Positions 42,271 to 50,545 of a DNA stretch of 64,000 nt are shown here, piece after piece. Positions within the stretch are counted from its first letter, which is position 1, and every line of letters begins with the position of its first letter. The position numbers and the translations under genes were made by a program. The notes under the pieces are model-generated. The model did no database searches and was not told the origin of the DNA. It worked only from the letters and a program-made list of their open reading frames with translations. This DNA comes from CAVRAZ01 sp963719135. Its GTDB lineage: Bacteria > Pseudomonadota > Gammaproteobacteria > DSM-19610. The DNA lies in assembly GCA_963719135.1 (NCBI GenBank), contig CAVRAZ010000001.1, positions 930,001-994,000 of the forward strand. Direction: 5' to 3'.

Positions 42271-42476
42271 ACGGGGCCCGGGGAAATCTAGCGGCGGCGG
42301 TCAGGATCGCCGCGGCCACGGAGGCGAGCCAGATCAGCGGGTTAGGCGCGGTGGCCTCCGGGTCCTGCCCCGAGAGCCAGCGGAAGCAGACGGGCCGCGG
42401 CCGCCATGCGTCCGGGGGGCGGATCGCCGCGCCTCGGCTTGACCGGCCCGCCGGCGGCGGGTAGCCTCCGATCCCC

Positions 42477-43097
42477 ATGCCCCTTCATGCGCTGGTCCCC
42501 GCCGCCGGGCGGGCCGAGCGGTTTGGCAGCGCCAAGCTCCTGGCCCCGTGGCGGGAGCGCGAGCTGCTGGCCCATGTCCTCGCCACGCTCGCCGGGGCGA
42601 GGGTCGCCGGGTTCATCGACCAGGTGATCGTGGTGCATCGACCCAGCGACTCCCGTATCGCCGAGCTGGCGACCGAGTACCTTGCGGTGCCGGTGGCCAT
42701 GCGCGCGGAAGGGGCGCTGGCCGATTCGCTCCGGCGAGGAATCGCCGTGATCCGCGACCTCGAGCCCACGGCGGAGGACGCCATCCTGATCTGCCTCGGC
42801 GACCAGCCGCTGCTTCGTCTCGATGTGATCGCCGCGCTGGCGCAGGCCTGGAAAGCCGGCGCCCGGGCGGCGCGGCCTTCCTACCGGTTGGATCCCGGCG
42901 CCCCCGGCCATCCGCTGCTGATCGCACGGAGCCTGTGGTCGCTGGCGCCCGAAATGACCGGTGACGCCGGGTTCGGGCCGGTCCTCGCCAGAAACGGAAC
43001 GCCGGTCCACGTCGTTTCGGTGGCCGGTCATAACCCGGACATCGATACCACGTCCGATCTTGACGGACTCGACTCAGCCGAGGTGCAGCGGTCTTGA
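42477..43097 (+). CDS. MobA/MocA-like nucleotidyltransferase
   Basis: A 206-residue protein. The opening ALVPAAGRAERFGSAKLLAPWRER is a nucleotidyltransferase signature like MocA/MobA (AAGxSxRxGxxK), the metal Asp is in ICLGDQPLL, and GAPGHPLLIARSLWSLAP is shared with molybdenum cofactor cytidylyl/guanylyltransferases. It likely attaches CMP or GMP to molybdopterin. It is directly followed by xdhC (TGA then ATG with no gap), the usual pairing for maturation of xanthine-dehydrogenase-type enzymes. The spacer to tRNA-Asn (42271-42476) holds nothing else I recognise. Confidence 0.86.
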   Translation: MPLHALVPAAGRAERFGSAKLLAPWRERELLAHVLATLAGARVAGFIDQVIVVHRPSDSRIAELATEYLAVPVAMRAEGALADSLRRGIAVIRDLEPTAEDAILICLGDQPLLRLDVIAALAQAWKAGARAARPSYRLDPGAPGHPLLIARSLWSLAPEMTGDAGFGPVLARNGTPVHVVSVAGHNPDIDTTSDLDGLDSAEVQRS

Positions 43098-44147
43098 ATG
43101 CGCGATCTGCTTCCTGAATACGAAACGATGGCCCGGTCCGGCCCGGTAGGACGGGCGGTGGTCCTCCAGGTCTGGGGCTCCGCTCCCCGGCCGGAAGGCG
43201 CCTGCCTGCTGGCCACGTCGGATGGCCGCATGGCCGGCTCGGTTTCGGGGGGGTGCGTCGAAACGGCGGCGGCGGAGGAAATCCGGGAGGCGATGCAGCG
43301 CGGCACGTCCCGGCGCACGAGCTGGGGCGTGACCCACGAGCGCGCCTGGGAGATGGGGCTCTCCTGCGGCGGCACCATCGAAGTTCTGATCGAGCCGGCC
43401 ATTCGTCCCGAAGTGCTCGACGCCGCCCGTCGAGAAGGGGCCACCGTCGTGGCCACGCTCCTCGGAGGGGCCGAACCGGGCCGATCCGGAGTCGCGGTCA
43501 CCGACGAAGGAGCCACTGCCTGGTTCGGGGAGCCGGACCCGAAGCTGCGCGAACCGATGCTGGAGCTCGCGCGGGCGGGCCTCGCCGGACTCACCAGCCG
43601 GGTGGAGAAGCTGCCCGTCAGTGACCTCGAAGTGTTTCTGGAAGTATTCCCCCGCCGCCCCACCCTGCTGGTGTTCGGCGGGGTGCACATCGCGATGGCC
43701 CTGGTGCGGATGGCCAGGCCCCTGGGCTTCCGTACCATCGTCGCGGACGGGCGCGAGGGGTTCCTGACCCGGGAGCGCTTTCCCGACGCCGACGAGCTGC
43801 TGCTCGGGTGGCCCGCGGAGGTCTTCGCACAAGCGGGGCTCGATCCGGCCACCTGCGTCTGCGTGCTGACCCACGATCCCAAGTTCGACGAGCCCGCCCT
43901 GGAGCTCGCGCTGCGGTCCCCAGCGTGTTATGTCGGCGCGATCGGCTCCCGCAAGACTCAGGCCCATCGCCGCGAGCGCCTTCGCGCCAGGGGGTTCACC
44001 GAGGCGGAGGTCGCGCGGCTGCACGGACCGATCGGACTGCCCCTGGGGGGACGCCAGCCGGCCGAAATCGCCCTCGCCATCCTGGCCGAGATCACCGCGG
44101 CGCGCTACGGGAACGCGGAGGCTGGCGGGCGGTCGTCCGAAGGTTAG
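43098..44147 (+). CDS. xdhC: XdhC/CoxI-family molybdenum enzyme maturation factor
   Basis: A 349-residue protein with both XdhC regions. The N-terminal CoxI part has GRMAGSVSGGCVE and SCGGTIEVLIE; the C-terminal Rossmann part has LLVFGGVHIAMALVRMA, ADGREGFLT, VLTHDPKFDEPAL, YVGAIGSRKTQAHRRERL and GLPLGGRQPAEIALAILAEI. XdhC holds molybdenum cofactor, helps its sulphuration and inserts it into xanthine dehydrogenase-like enzymes. No molybdenum hydroxylase gene is present in this window, so the client must be elsewhere. Confidence 0.92.
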   Translation: MRDLLPEYETMARSGPVGRAVVLQVWGSAPRPEGACLLATSDGRMAGSVSGGCVETAAAEEIREAMQRGTSRRTSWGVTHERAWEMGLSCGGTIEVLIEPAIRPEVLDAARREGATVVATLLGGAEPGRSGVAVTDEGATAWFGEPDPKLREPMLELARAGLAGLTSRVEKLPVSDLEVFLEVFPRRPTLLVFGGVHIAMALVRMARPLGFRTIVADGREGFLTRERFPDADELLLGWPAEVFAQAGLDPATCVCVLTHDPKFDEPALELALRSPACYVGAIGSRKTQAHRRERLRARGFTEAEVARLHGPIGLPLGGRQPAEIALAILAEITAARYGNAEAGGRSSEG

Positions 44148-44157
44148 GTTCTTGGGC

Positions 44158-44586
44158 ATGGAGCGCCCCGAGCCGGGCCATACCGCCGAGGAGGCGACGC
44201 CGTCCCAGCTCTGGTCGGCGTCCCTCCGGCTCCTCCTCATGCTGGTCGCCCTGGCGCTGCTGGTCATTCCCCTGATTCGCGAGCTGCCTCTCGGCGCCAC
44301 GGCCAAGACCAGTGTGCTGGCCTGGCTGCTGGTGGTGCTGGCCCTCTACTGGCTCTACAGCGGGCTGGGCTACCGCCCGCTCCTCCTGGTGCAGCTGATC
44401 CTCTTCTCGGCCGCGGCCGCGGTGCTGACCGCGAAGATCGCCCTGGTGGCGGGAGGGATCACCAGCTTCAGCATCCTGCGGCGCACCGCGCGGGGGCTGA
44501 TCTATGCCGGGTTAGGCTGCGCCGGCCTCAACCTGGGCGGCATGCTGCTCGCCCTGTTCCGCCGCAAGGCGTCGCCGGGCTCCTGA
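44158..44586 (+). CDS. Four-span membrane protein, unknown
   Basis: A 142-residue protein with an acidic/Pro-rich cytoplasmic start (MERPEPGHTAEEATPS) and four hydrophobic segments (LLLMLVALALLVIPLI, VLAWLLVVLALYWLYS, LLLVQLILFSAAAAVLTAKIALV, LIYAGLGCAGLNLGGMLLALF). No motif of a known family is seen. The start at 44158 is chosen because upstream frame is antisense-like to xdhC; TAGGTT lies 7 bases before it. It converges with argR, with 2 bases between stops. Confidence 0.65.
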   Translation: MERPEPGHTAEEATPSQLWSASLRLLLMLVALALLVIPLIRELPLGATAKTSVLAWLLVVLALYWLYSGLGYRPLLLVQLILFSAAAAVLTAKIALVAGGITSFSILRRTARGLIYAGLGCAGLNLGGMLLALFRRKASPGS

Positions 44587-44588
44587 AG

Positions 44589-45041
44589 TCAGGCCGGCCC
44601 GGTGAGCCGGCGCAGCGCGGTCATGACCCGGCGCTGGCCGCTGGGGTTCCGCACCGCGACGAAAATCGTATCGTCCCCGCTGATGTTGCCGAGCACGTCG
44701 GGCCAGGCCAGCCGGTCGAGCGCCACCCCCACCCGATTGGCCTCGCCCGGCGGGGTGTGAATCACGAGCAGGGCGTCCCCCGCCACCTCCACCGTGAGCA
44801 CCCCCTCCGCAATCCGCTGCTCATCGGGATCGGTCGGCGTCCGGCGCGCCACGGCGGGGGGACGATAGGCGCCATCCACCTTCACCAGATGGAGCGCCGA
44901 GATGTCCCGGCTCACCGAAGACTGGGTCACGGTCCAGCCTTCCCGCGCCAGCGCGTCGGCGAGCGCGTCCTGGGTGCGAATGGCGTGCGTGGAGATCAGC
45001 TCGAGGATCTTGAGCTGGCGCTGGCGCCGATCGCCCTTCAT
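44589..45041 (-). CDS. argR: Arginine repressor
   Basis: A 150-residue ArgR/AhrC protein of usual length. The N-terminal winged helix contains KILELISTHAIRTQDALADAL and TVTQSSVSRDISALHLVKV. The C-terminal arginine-binding hexamerisation domain contains VLGNISGDDTIFVAVRNPSGQRRVM. The start at ATG 45041 overlaps the argH stop by 4 bases; the open frame upstream of it lies in argH. As last gene of the arginine operon it probably represses that operon through the palindrome at 53891-53907. Confidence 0.94.
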   Translation of the reverse strand: MKGDRRQRQLKILELISTHAIRTQDALADALAREGWTVTQSSVSRDISALHLVKVDGAYRPPAVARRTPTDPDEQRIAEGVLTVEVAGDALLVIHTPPGEANRVGVALDRLAWPDVLGNISGDDTIFVAVRNPSGQRRVMTALRRLTGPA

Positions 45042-46411
45042 TTCGAGGTCCGGCGCCGCGGCCCGGCCAGGCGGGCGAGGGCGCGGTCGAAGCGGGTCCG
45101 TTCGCCGGACATCCACTTCTCCATGGCCCGCCAGCGCCGCCACACCGCGGGGATCCCGAGGCGCCCTAACCCGCCGGTCGAGCCCCGCCGCCCCATGATC
45201 GCGCCGGGCGACACCTCCGGCAACGGCTCGCCCCGCCGAAGCGCGGCCGACACCTCCCGATAGGCGCGCCGGAACGGGGTGCCCGCCTCGACCCGCCGCA
45301 TCACCTGATCGGTCGCGAGGACCCCGCCCTGGAGCGCCGCCGCGGCGCGCCCGGGATCCACCTCGAGCCGGGGAATCACCAGGCCGGAGATCGCCAGCGC
45401 CTCGAGGATCCGCCCCACCCCGCGAATCAGGGGCTCCTTGAGGAGCTGGAAGTCGCGATGGTACCCACCGGTAAGTTTGGCGCGGAGGGCGAGGACCGCG
45501 GCCAGATCGCCCTCGAGCGCCGCGACCCGGGCCCGGGAGAGCTCGAGCAGGTCGGGGTTTCGTTTGTGGGGCATGAGACTGGATCCGGTGGCGAGCGACG
45601 CCGGAAGCACCAGCCAGCCGTACTCTTCCGCCGCAAAGAGGATGACGTCGGCGGCGAAGCGGGAGAGATCATGGCCGAGCTGGGCGCACCAGAACAGCGC
45701 GGCGGCCTCGAGCTTGCCGCGCCCGTTCTGCACCGCGGCGACATTGTGCTCCACGTCGCCGAAGCCGAGGGCCCGGGCGGCGGCTTCGCGCCGGAGCGGG
45801 AGCGGAACCCCATAACCCGCGGCGCTGCCCAGGGGCGAGCGGTCCACCTGGCGCCACAGCGCCGGCAGCGCCTCCAGGGTGTCGAGCAGACCTTCCGCCA
45901 GCGCGCCGGCCCAGAGCCCCGCCGAGGACGGCATGGCCCGCCGGGTATGGGTATAGCCGGGCCACAGCACCCGCTGGTGCCGGTTGGCGAACTCGAGCAG
46001 CGCGGCCACCGCGGCGAGGGTGCCGTATCCGATCATGCTCAGGCGATCCTTCAGGAGCAACCGGAGGTCGCAGGCGATCTGGTCGTTGCGGGAGCGCCCG
46101 GTATGGAGCCGTTCCCCGGTGGACCCGAGCCTGCGGGTTACCCAGGCCTCCACCGCGGAATGGGCATCTTCCTGGTCCGGGCCGATGGTCAGCCGGCCCC
46201 GCTCCACCGCCCGCAGGGCGCGCCGCAGCCCGCCCCGCAGGGCGGCGTGCTCCCGCCGGGTCAGGAGTCCCGACGCGCGGAGTCCCTCGACGTGTCCCAG
46301 GCTGCCCAGCACGTCGAAGCGGAGCAGGTGGCTGTCCCAGTAGCGATCGTCGCCCACGGTGAGGGCGAGCACCCGGGGATCGAGGTCTTCCGGCGCGGTC
46401 CAGAGGGTCAT
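45038..46411 (-). CDS. argH: Argininosuccinate lyase
   Basis: A 457-residue fumarase/aspartase-superfamily enzyme. Conserved regions are HTGRSRNDQ (substrate binding), GYTHTRRAMPSS with the catalytic His/Thr, and the signature loop GSSLMPHKRNPD. It cleaves argininosuccinate into arginine and fumarate, the last step of synthesis. ATG 46411 overlaps the argE stop (ATGA). The C-terminal 30 residues are Arg-rich. Confidence 0.95.
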   Translation of the reverse strand: MTLWTAPEDLDPRVLALTVGDDRYWDSHLLRFDVLGSLGHVEGLRASGLLTRREHAALRGGLRRALRAVERGRLTIGPDQEDAHSAVEAWVTRRLGSTGERLHTGRSRNDQIACDLRLLLKDRLSMIGYGTLAAVAALLEFANRHQRVLWPGYTHTRRAMPSSAGLWAGALAEGLLDTLEALPALWRQVDRSPLGSAAGYGVPLPLRREAAARALGFGDVEHNVAAVQNGRGKLEAAALFWCAQLGHDLSRFAADVILFAAEEYGWLVLPASLATGSSLMPHKRNPDLLELSRARVAALEGDLAAVLALRAKLTGGYHRDFQLLKEPLIRGVGRILEALAISGLVIPRLEVDPGRAAAALQGGVLATDQVMRRVEAGTPFRRAYREVSAALRRGEPLPEVSPGAIMGRRGSTGGLGRLGIPAVWRRWRAMEKWMSGERTRFDRALARLAGPRRRTSK

Positions 46412-47466
46412 TGGAGGTACTCCAGAGCCAGGGCGGTGTAGAAGGCCCGCGCTTCGGTGACTTCGGGCAGGTCCACCGACTCGTCCGCGGTGTGCGAGCG
46501 CCGGCTGGTCCCCGGGCCGCACTTGAAGGCGTCGCAGCTCCGGAGAAAGACCCAGTCGGAGCAGGTCGGGCTGCCGAAGGTGACGAGCGACGGCCTAACC
46601 CGCTTTGCCGCGGCAAGCAGCCGGGAGTCCGCCGCGGTCTCGCAGGGGACCAGCCGGTCGGAGGTGATCACCACCTCGGAGTGGAGCCGGTCCTTGAGCG
46701 CGGCGGCCAGCTCGGCATGGGGCCAGGCCGGCGTGCTCCGGATGTCGAGCACCGCCCTGGCGGTCGGAGGAGTGACGTTGCGGCTCACCCCGGCCGCGAC
46801 CATCGTGGGAGTCACCGTGGCGGCGCCGAGCAGGGGGTGGATCCGCTCGCCCACGATGCCGTCGAGCCGGACCAGGTCCCGGGCCAGCGCGACCACGGCA
46901 TTGGTGAACCCGCCGTTCTCCGACGCATAACCCGCGTGCCGCTGGTCTCCCATGGCGACCAGGTCCGCCATCATGAGGCCGCGCTGGGCGACCGCCGCGG
47001 CGAGGTTGGTGGGCTCCCCCACCACCGCCGCGGCAAGGGGCCCCGCCCGCTCAGCCGCCACGGGCATCGAAGTGTTCCGGGTCTCTTCGCCGTACCCGAA
47101 GATGCAGAGCAGGACGCCCGACCGGAGCCGGGAGGCCACGTCCACCGCGGCCATCGTCATGGCGGCCACCGAGGCCTTGGCGTCACTCGCCCCGCGACCG
47201 TAGAGCCGGTCGCCCTCGATGACGGGCACGAAGGGATCCCGGGTCCACCCTTCTCCCGGAGGAACCACGTCGAGGTGCGAGACCAGCGCCAGCACCGGCC
47301 CGGGCCGCTGGCTCTCGAGTCGAATCGTGACCGAGGCATCGTCACGCCGCACCGGAAGACCGGCCCGCCGCAGGTACCCTTCCAGGTACTCGGCCAGGGG
47401 CCCCTCCTGGCCGCTCACCGAGGGAATCGCGACCAGCTCCTTAAGAAGCTCGATCTCCGTCGGCAA
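46408..47466 (-). CDS. argE: M20 metallopeptidase, N-acyl-citrulline/N-acyl-ornithine deacylase
   Basis: A 352-residue di-zinc M20 enzyme. Metal ligands and catalytic residues are in LALVSHLDVVPP, YGRGASDAKAS, FGYGEETRN, VGEPTN and GPGTSRRSHTADESV. Together with an acyl-ornithine carbamoyltransferase in the same operon, its natural substrate is probably N-acetyl- or N-succinyl-citrulline rather than acetylornithine. The TTG start at 47466 has GGAG 7 bases upstream and overlaps argB by 26 bases. Confidence 0.87.
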   Translation of the reverse strand: MPTEIELLKELVAIPSVSGQEGPLAEYLEGYLRRAGLPVRRDDASVTIRLESQRPGPVLALVSHLDVVPPGEGWTRDPFVPVIEGDRLYGRGASDAKASVAAMTMAAVDVASRLRSGVLLCIFGYGEETRNTSMPVAAERAGPLAAAVVGEPTNLAAAVAQRGLMMADLVAMGDQRHAGYASENGGFTNAVVALARDLVRLDGIVGERIHPLLGAATVTPTMVAAGVSRNVTPPTARAVLDIRSTPAWPHAELAAALKDRLHSEVVITSDRLVPCETAADSRLLAAAKRVRPSLVTFGSPTCSDWVFLRSCDAFKCGPGTSRRSHTADESVDLPEVTEARAFYTALALEYLQ

Positions 47467-48385
47467 GATCCACTCCGAGGTAAGTCGCCTTCTCCTTGCG
47501 CCCGACGATCATCGTGCCGGCCCCGGTCCCCGTGAACACCTCGAGCAGGAGCGAGTCGTGGAGCCGTCCATCGATGATGTGGGTGCGCTCGACACCGTTG
47601 GTGGCCGCCCGCATGCAGGCTTCCACCTTGGGGCGCATTCCCCCCGCAATCGCGCCGCTCTTCACCAGCTCGGCGAGGTCGTCGGGGTCGGCGAACGCCA
47701 CCAGGCTCGATGGGTCGTTGCGGTCCCGGAGGACCCCGGGAGCGCCGGTGAGGTAGAGCAGCTTCATCGCCTTGAGGGCGATTGCCAGGGACTCCGCCAC
47801 GGTGTCGGCGTTCACGTTGTAGACGTTCCCCTCGCCGTCTCCCGCCAGAGAAGCGACCACCGGCACGAACCGGGCAGCGAGCAGGGTCTCGAGAATCCGG
47901 GGATCCACTCCGTCGATGTCTCCGACGTGGCCATAATCGACGGTCCGGGTCGCGCCGTCATCGCCCCGCACCTCCTGGGGAGGCCGCCGGTGCGCGGTCA
48001 GGAGATCCGCATCCACGCCGGAGATTCCCACCGCCTGGACCTGGTGTCGTCGTAACGCCGAGAGCAGCTCGGTCGAAAGCAGCCCGGGGTAGACCATCTT
48101 GGCCACCTCGAGCGCGGTGTCGTCGGTGACCCGCCGGCCCGCGACCATGACGGGTTCGGCGCCGAGCCGCCGCAGCATCGCGCTCGCCTGGGGCCCGCCC
48201 CCGTGCACCACCACGATCCGGATGCCCAGGGAATGCAGCAGCCCGATCTGGCCGGCGACATGATCGAGGGCCTCGGGATCGGAAAGCACGTCGCCGCCCA
48301 GCTTGACGACGAACACCTGATCCCGATAGGCCCGCACGTATCGCAGCGCGCCCTTGAGACCGGAGATCTTCGTGGTGTCGATCAT
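47441..48385 (-). CDS. argB: N-acylglutamate kinase
   Basis: A 314-residue amino-acid kinase. The N-terminal FVVKLGGDVLSDPEAL has the phosphate-binding KxGG, IRIVVVHGGGPQASAMLRRLG binds the acylglutamate, and NVNADTVAESLAIALKAMKLLYLTGAPGV forms the nucleotide site. It phosphorylates N-acylglutamate (acetyl- or succinyl-). ATG 48385 is 13 bases after the carbamoyltransferase stop; longer upstream extension lies inside that gene. Confidence 0.94.
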   Translation of the reverse strand: MIDTTKISGLKGALRYVRAYRDQVFVVKLGGDVLSDPEALDHVAGQIGLLHSLGIRIVVVHGGGPQASAMLRRLGAEPVMVAGRRVTDDTALEVAKMVYPGLLSTELLSALRRHQVQAVGISGVDADLLTAHRRPPQEVRGDDGATRTVDYGHVGDIDGVDPRILETLLAARFVPVVASLAGDGEGNVYNVNADTVAESLAIALKAMKLLYLTGAPGVLRDRNDPSSLVAFADPDDLAELVKSGAIAGGMRPKVEACMRAATNGVERTHIIDGRLHDSLLLEVFTGTGAGTMIVGRKEKATYLGVDLADGDRAS

Positions 48386-48398
48386 CGGCGATCCCGGG

Positions 48399-49403
48399 TT
48401 ACCGAAGCAGTTCGAGCAGCAGGGCCCGCTGCACGTGAAGGCGGTTCTCGGCCTGATCGTAGACCGCGCTGTTCGGGCCATCGAGCACCGCGTCGTCGAT
48501 TTCCACGTTGCGGCGCACCGGAAGACAATGCAGCACGGCGCCCTTGCCGCCCCGGGTGAGGGCCTGCGCCGCCTCGGTCATGCGCCAGACTCGATGAGGG
48601 AGCCGGAGCTGGCGCTCCTGGTCCGGACGGGAGTGGTGCGCGAGCGACCCCCAGGCTTTGACATAGACCGCATCGGCATCGCGGAGCGCGGCTTCACGAT
48701 CGTGGGTCACCTCGAGCGAGCCGCCCTGCCGTTTGGCCAGGTTCCGGGCGACCTCGAGATCCTCGGGGTCGAGATCGAAGCCCTGAGGGTGCGCGACCGT
48801 GATCGCCATGCCGAGGTGCGCCGCGGCGAGAACCGCGCTGGCCGGCACCGCGGTGGGCAGCGACTTGGGATGCCAGGCCCATTGCAGCACGAACTTCTTT
48901 CCGCGGGGCTCCTTGAGCCGCTCCCGGAGCGTGAAGGCATCGGCCAGGCCCTGACAGGGGTGGCGCCGCACCGATTCCATGTTGATGACCGGCTTCTCGC
49001 AATACTTCGCGAAGTTGTGGATGACCCGGTCCTCCCGCTCGGTGGCCCAGTCGATGCCGCGGGGAAAACTCCGCACCGCGAGGGCGTCGGCGTAGCGCCC
49101 CAGCACCCGGGCCGCATCGATGACGTGCTCGACCCCGATGCCTTCCATCACCGCGCCGACGTCGATCTCGAGCGACCAGCTTCCCCGCCCCGGCTCCAGC
49201 ACGAATCCGTAGCCGCCGTGCAGGAACATGGCGGTTTCGAAACTCGCCCGGGTCCGGAGCGAAGGATCCATGAAGATCAGGGCGAGCACCTTGCGCTCGA
49301 GGCCGCCGGTCACCTCGCCCCGCTTCACGCGGACGGCGAGGTCGAGCATAGAGTCGATCGCCTCGGGCGACCAGGTCGCGGTGTCGAGAAAGTCCCGTTT
49401 CAT
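48399..49403 (-). CDS. argF: N-acyl-ornithine carbamoyltransferase (AOTC/SOTC type)
   Basis: A 334-residue carbamoyltransferase. The carbamoyl-phosphate loop is FMDPSLRTRASFE. The C-terminal half carries VLQWAWHPKSLPTAVPASAVLAA and HCLPVRRNVEIDDAVLD...DQAENRLHVQ, hallmarks of N-acetyl- or N-succinyl-ornithine transcarbamylases (Xanthomonas, Bacteroides), not of ordinary OTCase. The stretch aligned by eye with the specificity loop reads GAVMEGIGVEHV. There Xanthomonas AOTCase has Glu92 and Bacteroides SOTCase has Pro90; here Val is found. That favours, but does not prove, succinyl-ornithine use. It overlaps argD by 4 or 5 bases. Confidence 0.9.
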   Translation of the reverse strand: MKRDFLDTATWSPEAIDSMLDLAVRVKRGEVTGGLERKVLALIFMDPSLRTRASFETAMFLHGGYGFVLEPGRGSWSLEIDVGAVMEGIGVEHVIDAARVLGRYADALAVRSFPRGIDWATEREDRVIHNFAKYCEKPVINMESVRRHPCQGLADAFTLRERLKEPRGKKFVLQWAWHPKSLPTAVPASAVLAAAHLGMAITVAHPQGFDLDPEDLEVARNLAKRQGGSLEVTHDREAALRDADAVYVKAWGSLAHHSRPDQERQLRLPHRVWRMTEAAQALTRGGKGAVLHCLPVRRNVEIDDAVLDGPNSAVYDQAENRLHVQRALLLELLR

Positions 49404-50545
49404 GCGAGTACCTCATCGAGTCGGGCGAGCAGCAACTTGACCTCGTCAGGAGAAAAGGTGAGTGGAGGCAGCAACCGGAGGATCGCGGGATCGGACGCAG
49501 TCCCGGTGAGCACACGATGCGCAAAGAGCGCCCTCTGAATTTCGGAGGCGGGCCGGGGCATCCGGAGGCCGAGCAGCAGCCCGAGCCCCTGCACCGGAAT
49601 CCGGCCCGCGGCCCAGTGGCGGATCGCCGCGCTCGCCCGGCGCACGTTCGCGAAGACCTGCTCGCGATCGAAGACCTCGAGGGTGGCGATACCGGCCGCG
49701 CAGGCGAGCGGACCGCCGCCGAACGTGCTCCCCAGATCGCCGATCCTGAGCTGGCCCGCCACGGCGGTCGTCGCCACCACGGCCCCGATCGGCACTCCGC
49801 TGGCGAGGCCCTTGGCGAGGGTCAGCACGTCGGGCGTCACTCCGCAGGCTTCCGCGGCGGTGAACGCCCCGGCCCGGCCCGCGCCGGACTGAATCTCGTC
49901 GAAGATGAGCACGGCCCCCGCCCGATCGCACTCGGCGCGCGCGGCGCGGAGGAACTCGGGGGAGCAGTCGCGGGCGCCGGACATTCCCTGGACCGGCTCC
50001 ACGATCAGGGCCGCAACCGAATCGTCCACCAGCCGCCCCATGGCGGCCACGTCGTTGAACGGGACCTTGGTCGATAGCGGCAGTCCGGCGCGATTCGCCC
50101 CCGCTTCGTACTTCTCCCCGTCGGTCACCGCAAGGCAGCCGACGGTCCGGCCATGCCAACCTCCCTGCACCGACACGATGCGTTGCCGCCCGGTGACCTT
50201 GCGGGCGAGTCCGAGCGCGTTCTCGTTGGCCTCCGCGCCCGAGTTGCAGAAGAACACCTTGCCGAGATCTCCGGGGCAGCGCTCGGCGATCAGCTCGGCC
50301 AGCTCTTCCCGCAGCCGAATCGGCACCGCGGTGGAGTAGAAGATGAGCTTCGCCGCCTGGTCCTGGATCGCCTTCACCACGTGCGGGTGGCAGTGACCGG
50401 TCGATGTGACCGCATGCCCGCCATAGGCGTCGAGCCATTCGTTCCCGTCTTCATCCACCACCCAGGAGCCGTGACCTGACACGGCGACCAGAGGCATTGG
50501 AGGGTAGACCGGCAGCAGGGCTCCGGTGGAAACAGCGTGGGTCAT
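49400..50545 (-). CDS. argD: N-acylornithine aminotransferase
   Basis: A 381-residue class-III PLP aminotransferase. PLP-contact regions are NSGAEANENALGLARKVTG, GGWHGRTVGCLAVT and LIFDEIQSGAGRAG; the Schiff-base Lys is in VLTLAKGLASGVPIGA. It converts N-acyl-glutamate semialdehyde to N-acyl-ornithine, using glutamate as donor. The ATG overlaps the argC stop, and its own stop overlaps the carbamoyltransferase start, so the core arg genes are tightly coupled. Confidence 0.94.
   Translation of the reverse strand: MTHAVSTGALLPVYPPMPLVAVSGHGSWVVDEDGNEWLDAYGGHAVTSTGHCHPHVVKAIQDQAAKLIFYSTAVPIRLREELAELIAERCPGDLGKVFFCNSGAEANENALGLARKVTGRQRIVSVQGGWHGRTVGCLAVTDGEKYEAGANRAGLPLSTKVPFNDVAAMGRLVDDSVAALIVEPVQGMSGARDCSPEFLRAARAECDRAGAVLIFDEIQSGAGRAGAFTAAEACGVTPDVLTLAKGLASGVPIGAVVATTAVAGQLRIGDLGSTFGGGPLACAAGIATLEVFDREQVFANVRRASAAIRHWAAGRIPVQGLGLLLGLRMPRPASEIQRALFAHRVLTGTASDPAILRLLPPLTFSPDEVKLLLARLDEVLA

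Noticed and set aside
42233..42478. Minus-strand open frame of 81 codons
   Set aside because: It overlaps tRNA-Asn and runs into the start of the MobA-like gene on the other strand; no coding features.
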